Below are positions 26,341 through 35,610 of a stretch of 64,000 nt of DNA, piece by piece (position 1 is the first letter of the stretch; each line of letters opens with the position of its first letter). Under the pieces are notes generated by a model that saw only the letters and a list, made by a program, of their open reading frames with translations, did no database searches and was not told the DNA's origin. The position numbers were made by a program, and so were the translations under genes. Source of the stretch: Thermodesulfobacterium thermophilum DSM 1276 (GTDB lineage: Bacteria; Desulfobacterota; Thermodesulfobacteria; Thermodesulfobacteriales; Thermodesulfobacteriaceae); NCBI RefSeq assembly GCF_000421605.1, contig NZ_ATXI01000004.1, positions 53,720-117,719 of the forward strand, in the 5' to 3' direction.

Positions 26341-27525
26341 ATGGTTTCACAGCAAATTAAAGACTATCTGGAAAGAAGTTCCTGGATAAGAAAGATGTTT
26401 GAAGAAGGAATAAAACTAAAGAAGACTCATGGAGAGGACCGGGTTTTAGACCTAACCTTAGGGAATCCAGACCTTCCCCCTCCACCTAAAGTAAAAGAAA
26501 CTTTGCAAAAAATTATAGAAAATTATGAACCATCGTTTCATCGTTACATGCCTAATGCTGGATTTCCTTTTGTAAGAGAGGTAATGGCTAAAAAGGTGAG
26601 TATAGAACAAGGGGTCACGCTTACCTCCGAAGACATAATCATGACCTGTGGTGCAGCCGGTGCTTTAAACGTCATCTTTAAAACCCTCCTTAACCCAGGA
26701 GAAGAGGTGATTTTTCCTTCTCCCTTTTTTGTAGAGTATCTTTTTTATACAGAAAACCATCAAGGAATACCTAAACCTGTGTCTACCAATCCGGATTTTT
26801 CTCTTAACCTTGAAGCTTTAGACCAAAATATTACTGAAAAGACCAAAATAGTCCTGATAAACTCTCCTAACAATCCCACAGGACAAATCTATACCGAAGA
26901 AGAAATAAAAAGTCTTGCTAAACTTCTGTCAGAAAAAAGTAAAATCTTTGGACACCCTATATATTTAGTTTCTGACGAACCATACAGAAATTTAGTTTTC
27001 GATAACCATCAGGTACCCTCTATTTTTAAACACTATCCAAACAGTCTTATTGCCTATTCCTTTTCTAAAGAACTTTCCCTTGCAGGAGAAAGGATAGGTT
27101 TTGTAGCCGTGCATCCTGAAATACAACCCAAGAAACTCATCTTAGAGGGATTAATTCTTTGTAATAGAATTTTAGGGTTTGTAAACGCACCGGCTTTAGC
27201 CCAAAGGTTGGCTGCAGAGTGTGCTTTTGCAAAGGTAGAAACTATTATCTATCAAAGAAGAAGAGACCTTATCTGTGAGATGCTACAAGAGGCAGGGCTT
27301 GAGTTTGTTAAACCTAAGGGTGGACTTTTTATCTTCCCTAAAGTCCCGATGGATGATGTTACCTTTTGTCAAAAACTAAAAGAACACTTGATATTGGCTG
27401 TCCCAGGGCGTGGTTTTGGTGTATCAAACCATATAAGACTCTCTTTTTGCGTAGATGAAGAAACCCTAAAAAGGCATAAAAGCTCTTTTATCGAAGCAGT
27501 GAAAACTATCCTTAATCAAGCTTAA
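26341..27525 (+). CDS. PLP-dependent aminotransferase, class I/II (AspB-like)
   Basis: A cytoplasmic amino-acid transaminase. Substrate-binding DLTLGNPDLPPP, INSPNNPTGQIYTEEE, LVSDEPYRNLVF and the PLP-lysine motif SFSKELSLAGERIGF are present in the expected order, with a C-terminal arginine in GVSNHIRLSFC. Length 394 aa is normal. Whether it acts on aspartate, alanine or an aromatic amino acid cannot be read from sequence. It lies 5 bp before tgt. Confidence 0.92.
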   Translation: MVSQQIKDYLERSSWIRKMFEEGIKLKKTHGEDRVLDLTLGNPDLPPPPKVKETLQKIIENYEPSFHRYMPNAGFPFVREVMAKKVSIEQGVTLTSEDIIMTCGAAGALNVIFKTLLNPGEEVIFPSPFFVEYLFYTENHQGIPKPVSTNPDFSLNLEALDQNITEKTKIVLINSPNNPTGQIYTEEEIKSLAKLLSEKSKIFGHPIYLVSDEPYRNLVFDNHQVPSIFKHYPNSLIAYSFSKELSLAGERIGFVAVHPEIQPKKLILEGLILCNRILGFVNAPALAQRLAAECAFAKVETIIYQRRRDLICEMLQEAGLEFVKPKGGLFIFPKVPMDDVTFCQKLKEHLILAVPGRGFGVSNHIRLSFCVDEETLKRHKSSFIEAVKTILNQA

Positions 27526-27530
27526 CGGTT

Positions 27531-28676
27531 ATGTTTAAGTTTCATGTTTTATACGAAAGCCAGACCACCCAAGCCAGAATTGGGATGTTAATAACCCACC
27601 GAGGGGTGGTAGAAACCCCAGTCTTTATGCCGGTAGGTACCCAGGCTACCATCAAGGCTGTTCCTCCTGAAAAAATAGCCTCCTTAGGTTATAGAATAGT
27701 TTTAGCCAATACTTATCATCTTTACCTAAGACCTGGGGCTGAGGTTATCAAAAATTTGGGCGGACTTCATCGATTTATGAGTTGGCCAAGACTTATCCTC
27801 ACTGATAGTGGAGGATTCCAGGTCTACAGTCTATCGCAGTTTAGAACGATAAAGGAGGAGGGAATTCTTTTTAAGTCTCACCTCGATGGGTCAGAGCATT
27901 TTATAACCCCGGTTGAGGCTTTGGAAATTCAAACAAAGCTTGGTTCTGATATAGCGATGGTCCTTGACACATGTATTCCTTATCCGCTATCTTATGAAGA
28001 AACTAAAGCCCTTACCGAACTTACCCACCGATGGGCCTTAGAATCTTTTAAATATAGACAAAGACATAAAAACACCAAACAAGCCGTTTTTGGTATCATT
28101 CAAGGAGGTATGTTTGTAGACCTTAGACAAAAAAGTGCCTCTTTTATTACCTCTCTTGAGTTTGATGGCTATGCGATAGGAGGCCTTTCAGTAGGAGAAC
28201 CTTTAGAACTAAGAAACGAAATGATCGAAGTTTCAACCAGTTTTATGCCTAAGTATAAACCAAGATATCTTATGGGGGTAGGAACTCCGGTGGATATTGC
28301 TGAGGCAGTAGCCAGAGGGGTTGATATGTTTGATTGTGTACTTCCAACCCGTAATGCCAGAAGAGGAAGTCTTTTTACCTCTCAAGGACCTTTATCGATA
28401 AAATCTTCCAGATTCAAAACCGACTCTGAACCGATAGACCCAAATTGCACCTGTTATACCTGCCGGAACTTTTCTAGGGGATATCTAAGACATCTCTTTC
28501 ATACCAAAGAACTTTTGGTCTATCAACTATTAACTCTTCACAATTTATTTTATTATGCTAAACTTATAGAAAAAATAAAACAAAGTATCAAACAAGAAAC
28601 CTTGCTGAACCTAATTCAAGAACTTAAAGAGTTATATTTAAAAAATACCCAGAAGGAGGCAGTTTTATGGACTTAA
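27531..28676 (+). CDS. tgt: Queuine/preQ1 tRNA-guanine ribosyltransferase
   Basis: It exchanges G34 for preQ1 in tRNAs with GUN anticodons. TDSGGFQVYSL carries one catalytic Asp, DMFDCVLPTRNARRG the other with the RNA-binding loop, and CTCYTCRNFSRGYLRHLFH binds zinc. Length 381 aa is typical. Its 3' end overlaps yajC by 10 bp, a common bacterial gene pair. Confidence 0.97.
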   Translation: MFKFHVLYESQTTQARIGMLITHRGVVETPVFMPVGTQATIKAVPPEKIASLGYRIVLANTYHLYLRPGAEVIKNLGGLHRFMSWPRLILTDSGGFQVYSLSQFRTIKEEGILFKSHLDGSEHFITPVEALEIQTKLGSDIAMVLDTCIPYPLSYEETKALTELTHRWALESFKYRQRHKNTKQAVFGIIQGGMFVDLRQKSASFITSLEFDGYAIGGLSVGEPLELRNEMIEVSTSFMPKYKPRYLMGVGTPVDIAEAVARGVDMFDCVLPTRNARRGSLFTSQGPLSIKSSRFKTDSEPIDPNCTCYTCRNFSRGYLRHLFHTKELLVYQLLTLHNLFYYAKLIEKIKQSIKQETLLNLIQELKELYLKNTQKEAVLWT

Positions 28677-28999
28677 ACTTAGTTTCTAATCTTTGGGCTA
28701 TGGGTGCACCTCAAGGCCAACCCCCTCAAGGAGGGTTGGTAGGTTTTATCATCTCCCTTCTACCTCTTATCATCATCTTTGTAATCTTCTATTTCCTTCT
28801 TATCAGACCTCAACAAAAAAGAATGAAAGAACATCAAAAATTTCTTTCTGAACTAAGACCAGGACAAAAAGTTTTTACCACCGGTGGTATTGTTGGAAAG
28901 ATCGTAAAGATTGAAGGAGATATCGTCTGGTTAGAGGTGGACAAAGATACTAATATTCCTGTAGTAAAAGGCTATATCGCTGGTCCTATCAACTTTTAA
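28667..28999 (+). CDS. yajC: Preprotein translocase subunit YajC
   Basis: An auxiliary single-span membrane protein of the SecDF complex. The N-terminal membrane helix (IISLLPLIIIFVIFYFLLI) is followed by the family signature RPQQKRMKEHQKFLSELRPG and a small cytoplasmic domain (TTGGIVGKIVKIEGDIVWLE). The ATG has AAGGAGG seven to eight nt upstream inside tgt. SecD/SecF are not adjacent here. Confidence 0.95.
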   Translation: MDLNLVSNLWAMGAPQGQPPQGGLVGFIISLLPLIIIFVIFYFLLIRPQQKRMKEHQKFLSELRPGQKVFTTGGIVGKIVKIEGDIVWLEVDKDTNIPVVKGYIAGPINF

Positions 29000-29001
29000 C
29001 T

Positions 29002-30312
29002 TTATAATACCTGATTTTTGCTAATCCATTCAGAAAGGGCCTTTAGTGCCCTTTCTACCATTAACTGATATTTTTGATTTTTGTGAACCTTTTTATCCAA
29101 CTGAGGAAAAAGCCCCCAGTTAATGTTCATAGGTTGAAAATACTTTGGATTTGCTTCAACCAAATAGTGTACTAAAGCCCCGATAGCCGTTTCCTTAGGA
29201 GGAACTAATAAGGGCTTCCCCTTAATCAACCTTTCTGCGTTAATTCCTGCTAAAAAACCCATGGCAGTAGATTCTACATACCCTTCAACACCTGTAAGTT
29301 GTCCTGCTAAAAAAACATTAGGGCTCTTTTTAAGCTGGAGGGTAGAAGTTAAGACCAACGGGGCATTAACGAAGGTATTTCTATGGATAGAACCTAACCT
29401 TGCAAACTCTGCATGCTCAAGCCCTGGAATAAGCCTAAAAACCCTTTTTTGTTCCTCATATTTAAGCTTGGTTTGAAACCCTACCATGTTGTATAAGGTC
29501 TTTTCCCGATTTTCAGGCCTTAGTTGTATTACTGCATAAGGCTGTTTACCTGTTTTTGGATCTACCAATCCTACAGGTTTCATCGGACCATAAAGCAGGG
29601 TTTCTTTTCCTCTTTCAGCCATCACCTCTATAGGAAGGCATCCTTCAAAATACTTTGGGTCTTCAAAAGAATGCAAAGGAACCTTCTCTGCTTTTATCAA
29701 AGCCTCCCAAAACCTTTCGTACTCCTCTTTGGTAAGAGGACAGTTTACATAAGCTCCTTCTTCTTTTCCATAACGGTCTGCCACAAACACCTTATCCCAA
29801 TCTATAGTTTCTGCATACACCACAGGAGAGATGGCATCATAAAAATGTAAATAAGGTACCTCTATCAGGGTTGCCAAAGCTTTAGCCATGGCTTCACTGG
29901 TAAGAGGTCCTGTAGCTAAAATAACTATTCTATCCTTGGGAATCTCCGTTAACTCTTCTCTGATAATTTTTATGTTAGGATGAGACGAAAGTTTTTGGGT
30001 TATATATTCAGAAAAAAGCTTTCTATCTACCGCTAAAGCTTTGCCTGAAGGAACTTCAGAAATTAAAGCTGACTCAAGTATCAAAGATTTTAAAAGCCTT
30101 AATTCTTCCTTTAAAAGTCCTACAGCCTTGGTAAGCTCTTTAGAACGAAGGGAGTTTGAACAGACAAGTTCAGCTAATAAATCTGTTTTATGGGCTGGGG
30201 TAAGTTTAGTAGGGCGCATCTCAAACAGGACAACCTTAACCCCCCTAACCGCAAGCTGCCAGGCAGCCTCAGACCCAGCAAGCCCTCCCCCTACTACCCA
30301 AACTTCAGACAT
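29002..30312 (-). CDS. trmFO: Folate/FAD-dependent tRNA (uracil-54-C5)-methyltransferase
   Basis: It makes ribothymidine at position 54 using methylenetetrahydrofolate. The FAD-binding N-terminus VVGGGLAGSEAAWQLA, ELVCSNSLRS (with the conserved cysteine), and GQLTGVEGYVESTAMG near the C-terminus are diagnostic (TrmFO rather than GidA). Length 436 aa. It follows pilQ by 10 bp and is probably read from the pil promoter; its 3' end faces yajC with only 2 bp between. Confidence 0.96.
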   Translation of the reverse strand: MSEVWVVGGGLAGSEAAWQLAVRGVKVVLFEMRPTKLTPAHKTDLLAELVCSNSLRSKELTKAVGLLKEELRLLKSLILESALISEVPSGKALAVDRKLFSEYITQKLSSHPNIKIIREELTEIPKDRIVILATGPLTSEAMAKALATLIEVPYLHFYDAISPVVYAETIDWDKVFVADRYGKEEGAYVNCPLTKEEYERFWEALIKAEKVPLHSFEDPKYFEGCLPIEVMAERGKETLLYGPMKPVGLVDPKTGKQPYAVIQLRPENREKTLYNMVGFQTKLKYEEQKRVFRLIPGLEHAEFARLGSIHRNTFVNAPLVLTSTLQLKKSPNVFLAGQLTGVEGYVESTAMGFLAGINAERLIKGKPLLVPPKETAIGALVHYLVEANPKYFQPMNINWGLFPQLDKKVHKNQKYQLMVERALKALSEWISKNQVL

Positions 30313-30322
30313 TTTTTAATGG

Positions 30323-32251
30323 TTAATAGTCTATCCCTTCTATAGGAATATAGGCTATTTTGGGAGTTATAAAAATCATAAGTTCGCTGGTAGACAACAT
30401 TTTTTCTTTTCTTTTAAAAAATTCTCCTGCTCCAGGAATGCTGCCAAGCCCAGGAACCTTATCTATGTTATCAGAAATGTTATTTATTTTAACACCTCCT
30501 ATTACTAAAGTTTCTCCGTTATCAAGTAAAGCCGAGGTAGAAATGTTACTGGTATTAATAGTTGGTTCACCTTGAACTGTACGCCCCCAATCAGGTTCTG
30601 ACTTTTCCATAACCACATCTACAAAAATTTTACCCTCTGGGGTAACAGAAGGGGTTACCAAAAGTTTTAACCCAGCATCTATAAAATTTACGGTTGCTTG
30701 GTTAATGTTAGCTGCATAACTCAAATAAGGAATTCTGTAACCCTGCTGTATTATAGCTTGTTCTTTGTCAAGGGTTAAAATTTGAGGTTTTGAAAGAACC
30801 CTTGCAACCCCTGATTCTTCAAGAGCAGAAAGAGTTACATCTAGCACAGCCGTGGTATCACCAAAATACCCTAAAGCAACCCCTAAATTTGCTATGCTAT
30901 TGGCCACTCCTAAATCAAAGATGGTTGTGTTAGGAATGTTAATACTAGGTGTTTTTGTAGTCATGGTATCATTTGTGGTAATAGAATGACCAGGAGCAAT
31001 ATTCCAAATACTATGTTCTGTTCTTTTCCAAGCAGCTCCCCCCCACTTAATACCCAATTTATGGGCATACTCATCTCTCATTTCGACTATTCTTGCCTCT
31101 ATCATTATCTGAGGCCTTGGTTTATCTATAGCTTTAATGATCGCCTCAATCTCATCTAAAATTTTGGGAGTTGCCTTAACTATAATGGTGTTGGTTAGAG
31201 GTTCAAAGGTTATTTTGTTGGGATCCTTAAGTAGCTCCTGAAGCTTATCCGGAAAACGATGGCTCTTTAGAAGGTCTATAACCTTGCTTGCTCTTAAATA
31301 CTTAAGCGTAAAAATTTTGGTAATAAGCAGGTTTTTTTCTTCTTGAACCTTTTGCAAAGCATCAAAAATATCTCGCTGAGCTTCTATTTCTGCTTTAATA
31401 CCCTCTTTACCCTGAGCTACTGCCTTTAAGTAATCTTTATACTGTTCTGCATATTTTTTGACCTCATCTAACGTAGCAATCACAATCAAATTTTCTGTTT
31501 TCAACTTCGCTAAACCAAAGTTAGAGATTATCGCATCTAATAACAGATCCCACGGAACATTTTGGGATTTAAGGGTAACTGTACCAGTGACCTTATCACT
31601 TACTAAAATATTAATACCCCCTACCTCTGAAAGAAGTCTTAAAACGGCATGTAGGTCTGCCCCTTGAAAATCAACCGTTATAGGAATCCCTTTATATTTA
31701 AGCTCAGAAAGCGGAAGACTCACCCTTCTTTCATTTAAAAGAATCTCGTACGGTTGGGTACTTATCTTATTTTCTAAAATATCTCTTAATTCCTTTAAAG
31801 TTTTTTCCTCTAAGGTTTCTACTTTTTTATCTTTAATAACCACGTTGACCGGTTTTAAAGGTTTTTCCCATAAAAATTCAACCAAAATCTTATTTTCTAA
31901 ATCTCTTACTTGAACGTTAAACTTTTTGGTCAAGATTAAATTTAATCTAATCCCATTCTTTTCTAAAGAAACATCTACTTCTTTAATCAAATCCTTGGGT
32001 AAAGTTTTTACCCAGTTTGATTTTAAAGGAACCACGTTTTGTAAAAATAGAATTAATTTAGTCCCGTCAACATTTAAGGTATATTGAGGTTTTCCGTCAA
32101 ATTCAAAAATCAAAGTATCAACCGGTTGTTTCAGGTAAAACACCTCTCTTAGATTGGTCTTAGCCTTTGCCTCACCCTTTCCAAAACTTAGAATAAACAT
32201 AAAAGCTAAAATAAATATAAGCATGTTAAAAATAAATATTTTTATCTTCAT
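30323..32251 (-). CDS. pilQ: Type IV pilus secretin PilQ
   Basis: The outer-membrane pore for type IV pili. A signal peptide (first ~28 residues) is followed by an AMIN-like beta domain (40-140), an STN/N0 domain (VDFQGADLHAVLRLLSEVGG), one N1-type repeat (IFTLKYLRASKVIDLL) and the secretin core (IMIEARIVEMRDEYAHKLGI to the ending SELMIFITPKI). At 642 aa it is on the short side with a single AMIN domain. It is fifth of five pil alignment genes. Confidence 0.95.
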   Translation of the reverse strand: MKIKIFIFNMLIFILAFMFILSFGKGEAKAKTNLREVFYLKQPVDTLIFEFDGKPQYTLNVDGTKLILFLQNVVPLKSNWVKTLPKDLIKEVDVSLEKNGIRLNLILTKKFNVQVRDLENKILVEFLWEKPLKPVNVVIKDKKVETLEEKTLKELRDILENKISTQPYEILLNERRVSLPLSELKYKGIPITVDFQGADLHAVLRLLSEVGGINILVSDKVTGTVTLKSQNVPWDLLLDAIISNFGLAKLKTENLIVIATLDEVKKYAEQYKDYLKAVAQGKEGIKAEIEAQRDIFDALQKVQEEKNLLITKIFTLKYLRASKVIDLLKSHRFPDKLQELLKDPNKITFEPLTNTIIVKATPKILDEIEAIIKAIDKPRPQIMIEARIVEMRDEYAHKLGIKWGGAAWKRTEHSIWNIAPGHSITTNDTMTTKTPSINIPNTTIFDLGVANSIANLGVALGYFGDTTAVLDVTLSALEESGVARVLSKPQILTLDKEQAIIQQGYRIPYLSYAANINQATVNFIDAGLKLLVTPSVTPEGKIFVDVVMEKSEPDWGRTVQGEPTINTSNISTSALLDNGETLVIGGVKINNISDNIDKVPGLGSIPGAGEFFKRKEKMLSTSELMIFITPKIAYIPIEGIDY

Positions 32252-32254
32252 ACC

Positions 32255-32713
32255 TCACTCCTTGATCAAACTTAAAACCCTTTGCACCTTCTTACGATTA
32301 CCATAAAGGTCGGTTATCTCTTCTTCTACCAAAACCTGGTTCTTTTCTATCTTTAAGATCCTGTAATTTCCTATCTTACTTCCTGATTTAACCAGATAAC
32401 CCATCTTGCTTTCGTCCTGAATAAGAGCCCACTTTTTTCCTTGTTTATCAACTATACCTACTAAACGTATAGAAAGGACATTTTCATAACTTATGGTTTT
32501 ACCTACTACAGGGGCAACAAAAGGATTTTTAACTTCTTTAGAGTTTATTATATAAGGTTCTTTAGCAAGCTCAACCTTCCAGGTTTCGAGCTCCTTATCG
32601 ATTAAGGTCGCATTTTTCCCTATCTTGGGAGAAATAGGTTCTTCTTTCTTTTTATTACATCCTATTAAAAAACCAATCAACACCAAACTTATCACCCAAA
32701 CCTTAGATTTCAT
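32255..32713 (-). CDS. pilP: Type IV pilus inner-membrane lipoprotein PilP
   Basis: The lipobox LIGFLIGCNKK gives a lipid anchor at Cys19. A disordered segment is followed by a small beta-domain (LSIRLVGIVDKQGKKWALIQ, VLVEEE) that docks on the PilQ N0 domain. Length 152 aa, gene position between pilO and pilQ, and a 3-bp gap to pilQ support the call. Confidence 0.9.
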   Translation of the reverse strand: MKSKVWVISLVLIGFLIGCNKKKEEPISPKIGKNATLIDKELETWKVELAKEPYIINSKEVKNPFVAPVVGKTISYENVLSIRLVGIVDKQGKKWALIQDESKMGYLVKSGSKIGNYRILKIEKNQVLVEEEITDLYGNRKKVQRVLSLIKE

Positions 32714-33312
32714 TTCTTTTCCTTATTCTCTTTAGTTTCTAAAGGTTTACCTGTATACTGAAAAGTACTTAAGTTTAATCCAAGGGTAAGTCTCTTATCC
32801 TTAACTTTAAATTCAAGTTCGTTTATTACCACTAAACGAGGAAGCTTTTGAATCTCGTTTAGAAAATTTATCATGTTGCTAAAATCTCCTACGAGTTCAA
32901 CAGTAATAGGAATGATCTTATAGTAATCTTTTAGCTCTTCCTTCTCTGGTTTAAACAAGGTTAAGTCTAAGTTGTTCTTTTTAGCAAGCTCTGCTATCTT
33001 TTTCAGGATAACAGGTATCTCCTTTTCATCAGGAAAGATAGTCTTTACCACTTCCAAAAATTCTTTTCTTGCTGCCATTTGTTTATTAAGGAATTCAAGC
33101 TTGTTAACAACCTGGGAGTATTTAACTATTTGCAAGTCTAACTTTTTAACATCTTCTTTTAAAACATTTATAGTCTCTTTACTGGGCTGATAATAAAACT
33201 GATAAAATAACGCAAGGGGACCTATCACTAAAACAATCAAAAGAAGTATTTTTGTTCTTTTAGGGGTAACTTCATCCCAAGCTTTAAGTCTTTCGATCAA
33301 AGCCTTCATCAA
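32710..33312 (-). CDS. pilO: Type IV pilus assembly protein PilO
   Basis: A bitopic inner-membrane protein: a short cytoplasmic start, one membrane helix (about 23-43), a coiled coil (KLDLQIVKYSQVVNKLEFL) and a ferredoxin-like periplasmic domain (ITVELVGDFSNMINFLNEI, then RLVVINELEF). It pairs with PilN. It overlaps pilN and pilP by 4 bp each. Confidence 0.92.
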   Translation of the reverse strand: MMKALIERLKAWDEVTPKRTKILLLIVLVIGPLALFYQFYYQPSKETINVLKEDVKKLDLQIVKYSQVVNKLEFLNKQMAARKEFLEVVKTIFPDEKEIPVILKKIAELAKKNNLDLTLFKPEKEELKDYYKIIPITVELVGDFSNMINFLNEIQKLPRLVVINELEFKVKDKRLTLGLNLSTFQYTGKPLETKENKEKK

Positions 33313-33851
33313 AAAACAACCTCAGCCTGGAATTCTACCAGCTTATCTTGTTTTTTAACCTGGGTAATGTTTACCTGTCTTACTATATCCTTTTTTTCCT
33401 CTAAAGTTTTTAAATATTCACCTACTTCTTTCATATCAGTACTTATACCTTCTATCTTGGTTTGCTTAGAGCCTATCTTTAATAAACTAAAATAAACCTG
33501 AGTTTTACCAAGATTACTAAGGACAACATCTAATCTTTTTAAAACCTTTTCTCTATCCTTTTTAAGAGATAAAATAGTTTCTATTCTTGTTTTAACCTCC
33601 TCGTTTTCCTTTTCAAGTTGTTCCACCTTTTGAGCTACCATTTTATATTCCTTAAGCTTAGTTTCTTTAGTTGTTTTTTCTTTAATCAGGTCTTTCTTCT
33701 GTTTTTCCAGAGAAATAACACCACTTAACATCACAGATAATACAAAAATAACTAAGGTTATGATAAGTTTATAAAACCTAAAAGGTTCTTTATGAATTTC
33801 CTCCTTTACCGTTTCCTTAGGTTTAGGTAAAAGGTTAAACTTAATGATCAT
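33309..33851 (-). CDS. pilN: Type IV pilus assembly protein PilN
   Basis: The N-terminal peptide MIIKFNLLPKP is the classic (I)NLLP motif that binds the groove of PilM. A single membrane helix (about 28-48), a coiled coil and a periplasmic domain like PilO follow. It overlaps both neighbours by 4 bp. Confidence 0.93.
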   Translation of the reverse strand: MIIKFNLLPKPKETVKEEIHKEPFRFYKLIITLVIFVLSVMLSGVISLEKQKKDLIKEKTTKETKLKEYKMVAQKVEQLEKENEEVKTRIETILSLKKDREKVLKRLDVVLSNLGKTQVYFSLLKIGSKQTKIEGISTDMKEVGEYLKTLEEKKDIVRQVNITQVKKQDKLVEFQAEVVF

Positions 33852-34909
33852 ATAAATTCCCTCAAAGCTGCAGCTACAGCATTCGCCCCTTGAGTGTTTA
33901 TAATCTTAAGATAAGTTGGGTCAACATTAGAGTCTATCTCAATCCTATCTTGGAGGTTGATTTTTTTGGTTTCAAGTTTAAGTTTTGAAGTAAAAATCTT
34001 TTCTATATCTAAAATTCTTGCTCCTCCTCCTACCAGATATACTGCTTCTAAGGTTAAATTAAACTTACCTTGTACAAACTCGATGGTGTACTGAATTTCT
34101 TTTATGATTTCGTTGATATAGTTTTTGTAAATTTCCTTTACCTCTTGAAATTTCTCAAAATTAGAAGGATTAACCATGACCATCTCTACCATATCCTTAT
34201 CCGAAACCAGTTTTCTTATTTCTTTTTTAAGTTTTTTCAAACCAAGATTAAAAAGTTCTCTATTGTATACAGGAATATCTTTGTTAGAAAAAAGAAGTCT
34301 AACCTTACTTTCTCCCCAATCGACGATTAACTTGGCCTTTTCTTCCCCTTCTAAAAACTCTACAAGGTTGTGAATATTTATAAAATCTGCATCCATGTTT
34401 TTTACGCTAAAATTAAGGCCTTTCAAAAGATTTTCAAACTGTTGAGCTATATCCTTCTTTATAACCAAATAAAGAATTTTATAACTATTTTGCATAGGGA
34501 AGATAAAATAACTGTAATAAACATCATCTAAATTATAGGGAACGTCTTCATTAAGTTTATTTCTTATTTCTTCTTCAGAAGGTATATATTGAGATTGAAA
34601 AGAATCATATATAAGTACATCATACGAAAGCGAAAGATTAACTTGATTAGAAATTGGTTGAAAAACTTCAAAAATATTTTTTAAATTAGTGCTTAGATAT
34701 TGAAAATCGTTGATTATTCCGTTTACGATAACATTCGGATAGGTTTTTCCCTGGATGAAATTAGTAAGGATTATATCGTTTTTATTTAAAACCACCTCTG
34801 CTATTTTGATAGAGTATGTCCCTATATCTACACCTATATAAGCATCTTTTTGAGGTTTTTTAAAAGTTAACAAACTTTTAAGGTTTTTTAAGTCAAAAAT
34901 TTTATTCAT
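33848..34909 (-). CDS. pilM: Type IV pilus actin-like protein PilM
   Basis: A cytoplasmic FtsA-like ATP-binding ring protein of the pilus alignment complex. Phosphate-1 loop IGVDIGTYSIKIAEV and the C-terminal adenosine motif VYLVGGGARILDIEKI are visible. First gene of pilMNOPQ. Pilin and motor genes (pilA, pilB, pilT) are not in the window. The start codon lies only 6 nt after a TATAAT element, so the mRNA may be leaderless. Confidence 0.94.
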   Translation of the reverse strand: MNKIFDLKNLKSLLTFKKPQKDAYIGVDIGTYSIKIAEVVLNKNDIILTNFIQGKTYPNVIVNGIINDFQYLSTNLKNIFEVFQPISNQVNLSLSYDVLIYDSFQSQYIPSEEEIRNKLNEDVPYNLDDVYYSYFIFPMQNSYKILYLVIKKDIAQQFENLLKGLNFSVKNMDADFINIHNLVEFLEGEEKAKLIVDWGESKVRLLFSNKDIPVYNRELFNLGLKKLKKEIRKLVSDKDMVEMVMVNPSNFEKFQEVKEIYKNYINEIIKEIQYTIEFVQGKFNLTLEAVYLVGGGARILDIEKIFTSKLKLETKKINLQDRIEIDSNVDPTYLKIINTQGANAVAAALREFI

Positions 34910-34915
34910 ATCCTT

Positions 34916-34946
34916 ATTATAATATTTTTTTTAAACATAAAGTCAA
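34916..34946 (-). promoter_or_regulatory. Promoter of pilMNOPQ, close to the start codon
   Basis: On the minus strand TTGACT (34941-34946) precedes overlapping -10 candidates TATTAT (16-nt spacer, 34919-34924) and TATAAT (19-nt spacer, 34916-34921). Six nt (AAGGAT) separate TATAAT from the pilM ATG. Transcription should start at or within a few nt of the start codon. Confidence 0.65.
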
Positions 34947-34947
34947 G

Positions 34948-35610
34948 TTATAATGCCAATTTTTTACAAAAATCATTCAGTTCTTTTTCAAACTTTTCGA
35001 TCACTTTTATCAACCAAAATTTCAACTCTTTTTTAGCCTTTTCTAAATAACTGTTTATTTCTTTTTTCCATATTTTTTTTAATCTCTTGTTTTTTTCTTT
35101 TATTTTTTTAAAGATATAAATCGGACCTGCTAAAGTAGAGACCGCAGGAATAGCTTTTAAAACTAAAGTTTCAGGGACTGAGGCTATGGCAATTATCCCT
35201 CCAGCACTAACAACTACACCTGGGGCTACAGTAATAGTTTTTTCTACTATGGTCTCCTCCTCTTTCAATTTAAGTAGAGAAGGATTATACCTGTTTTCTT
35301 TAGCTAAAGCCCAATCCTTTATTTTTTCTCTTAGGTTTTCTTTAGAAAAGGCATACTGAACGTCTGAGCCTTTTGTTCTAATTTGTTCTAACACCTCTTT
35401 CATAAGATAATTAAGTACTGTATCCAGTAAAACCTCAGACCTTTCTCGCAGAAGTTTTCTCGGATAGTGTTTGATAAACTCTTTTAAAAAAAACATGTCT
35501 AAATCTTTATCTAAAAAATAAAAAAGTTCATTTTTAATCAACTCAACTTCTTTATCTATGTCTTTATTAAGCTGACTTTCTATGTTTTTTAAAGTCTCTT
35601 TCTTTAACAT
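34948..35610 (-). CDS. Unknown protein with hydrophobic hairpin, partner of the dynamin-like GTPase
   Basis: Not a family I can name. The 220-aa chain has charged helices at both ends (1-110 and 168-220, Lys/Glu-rich) around a hydrophobic stretch of about 40 residues (127-167; GVVVSAGGIIAIASVP, then VSTLAGPIYIF) that could form a membrane hairpin. It starts inside the last codons of the GTPase gene (7-bp overlap), so the two are translated together. I infer a membrane-inserting subunit for the GTPase, much as dynamin paddles or paired bacterial dynamins supply membrane contact. No paralogue is seen in the window. Confidence 0.75.
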   Translation of the reverse strand: MLKKETLKNIESQLNKDIDKEVELIKNELFYFLDKDLDMFFLKEFIKHYPRKLLRERSEVLLDTVLNYLMKEVLEQIRTKGSDVQYAFSKENLREKIKDWALAKENRYNPSLLKLKEEETIVEKTITVAPGVVVSAGGIIAIASVPETLVLKAIPAVSTLAGPIYIFKKIKEKNKRLKKIWKKEINSYLEKAKKELKFWLIKVIEKFEKELNDFCKKLAL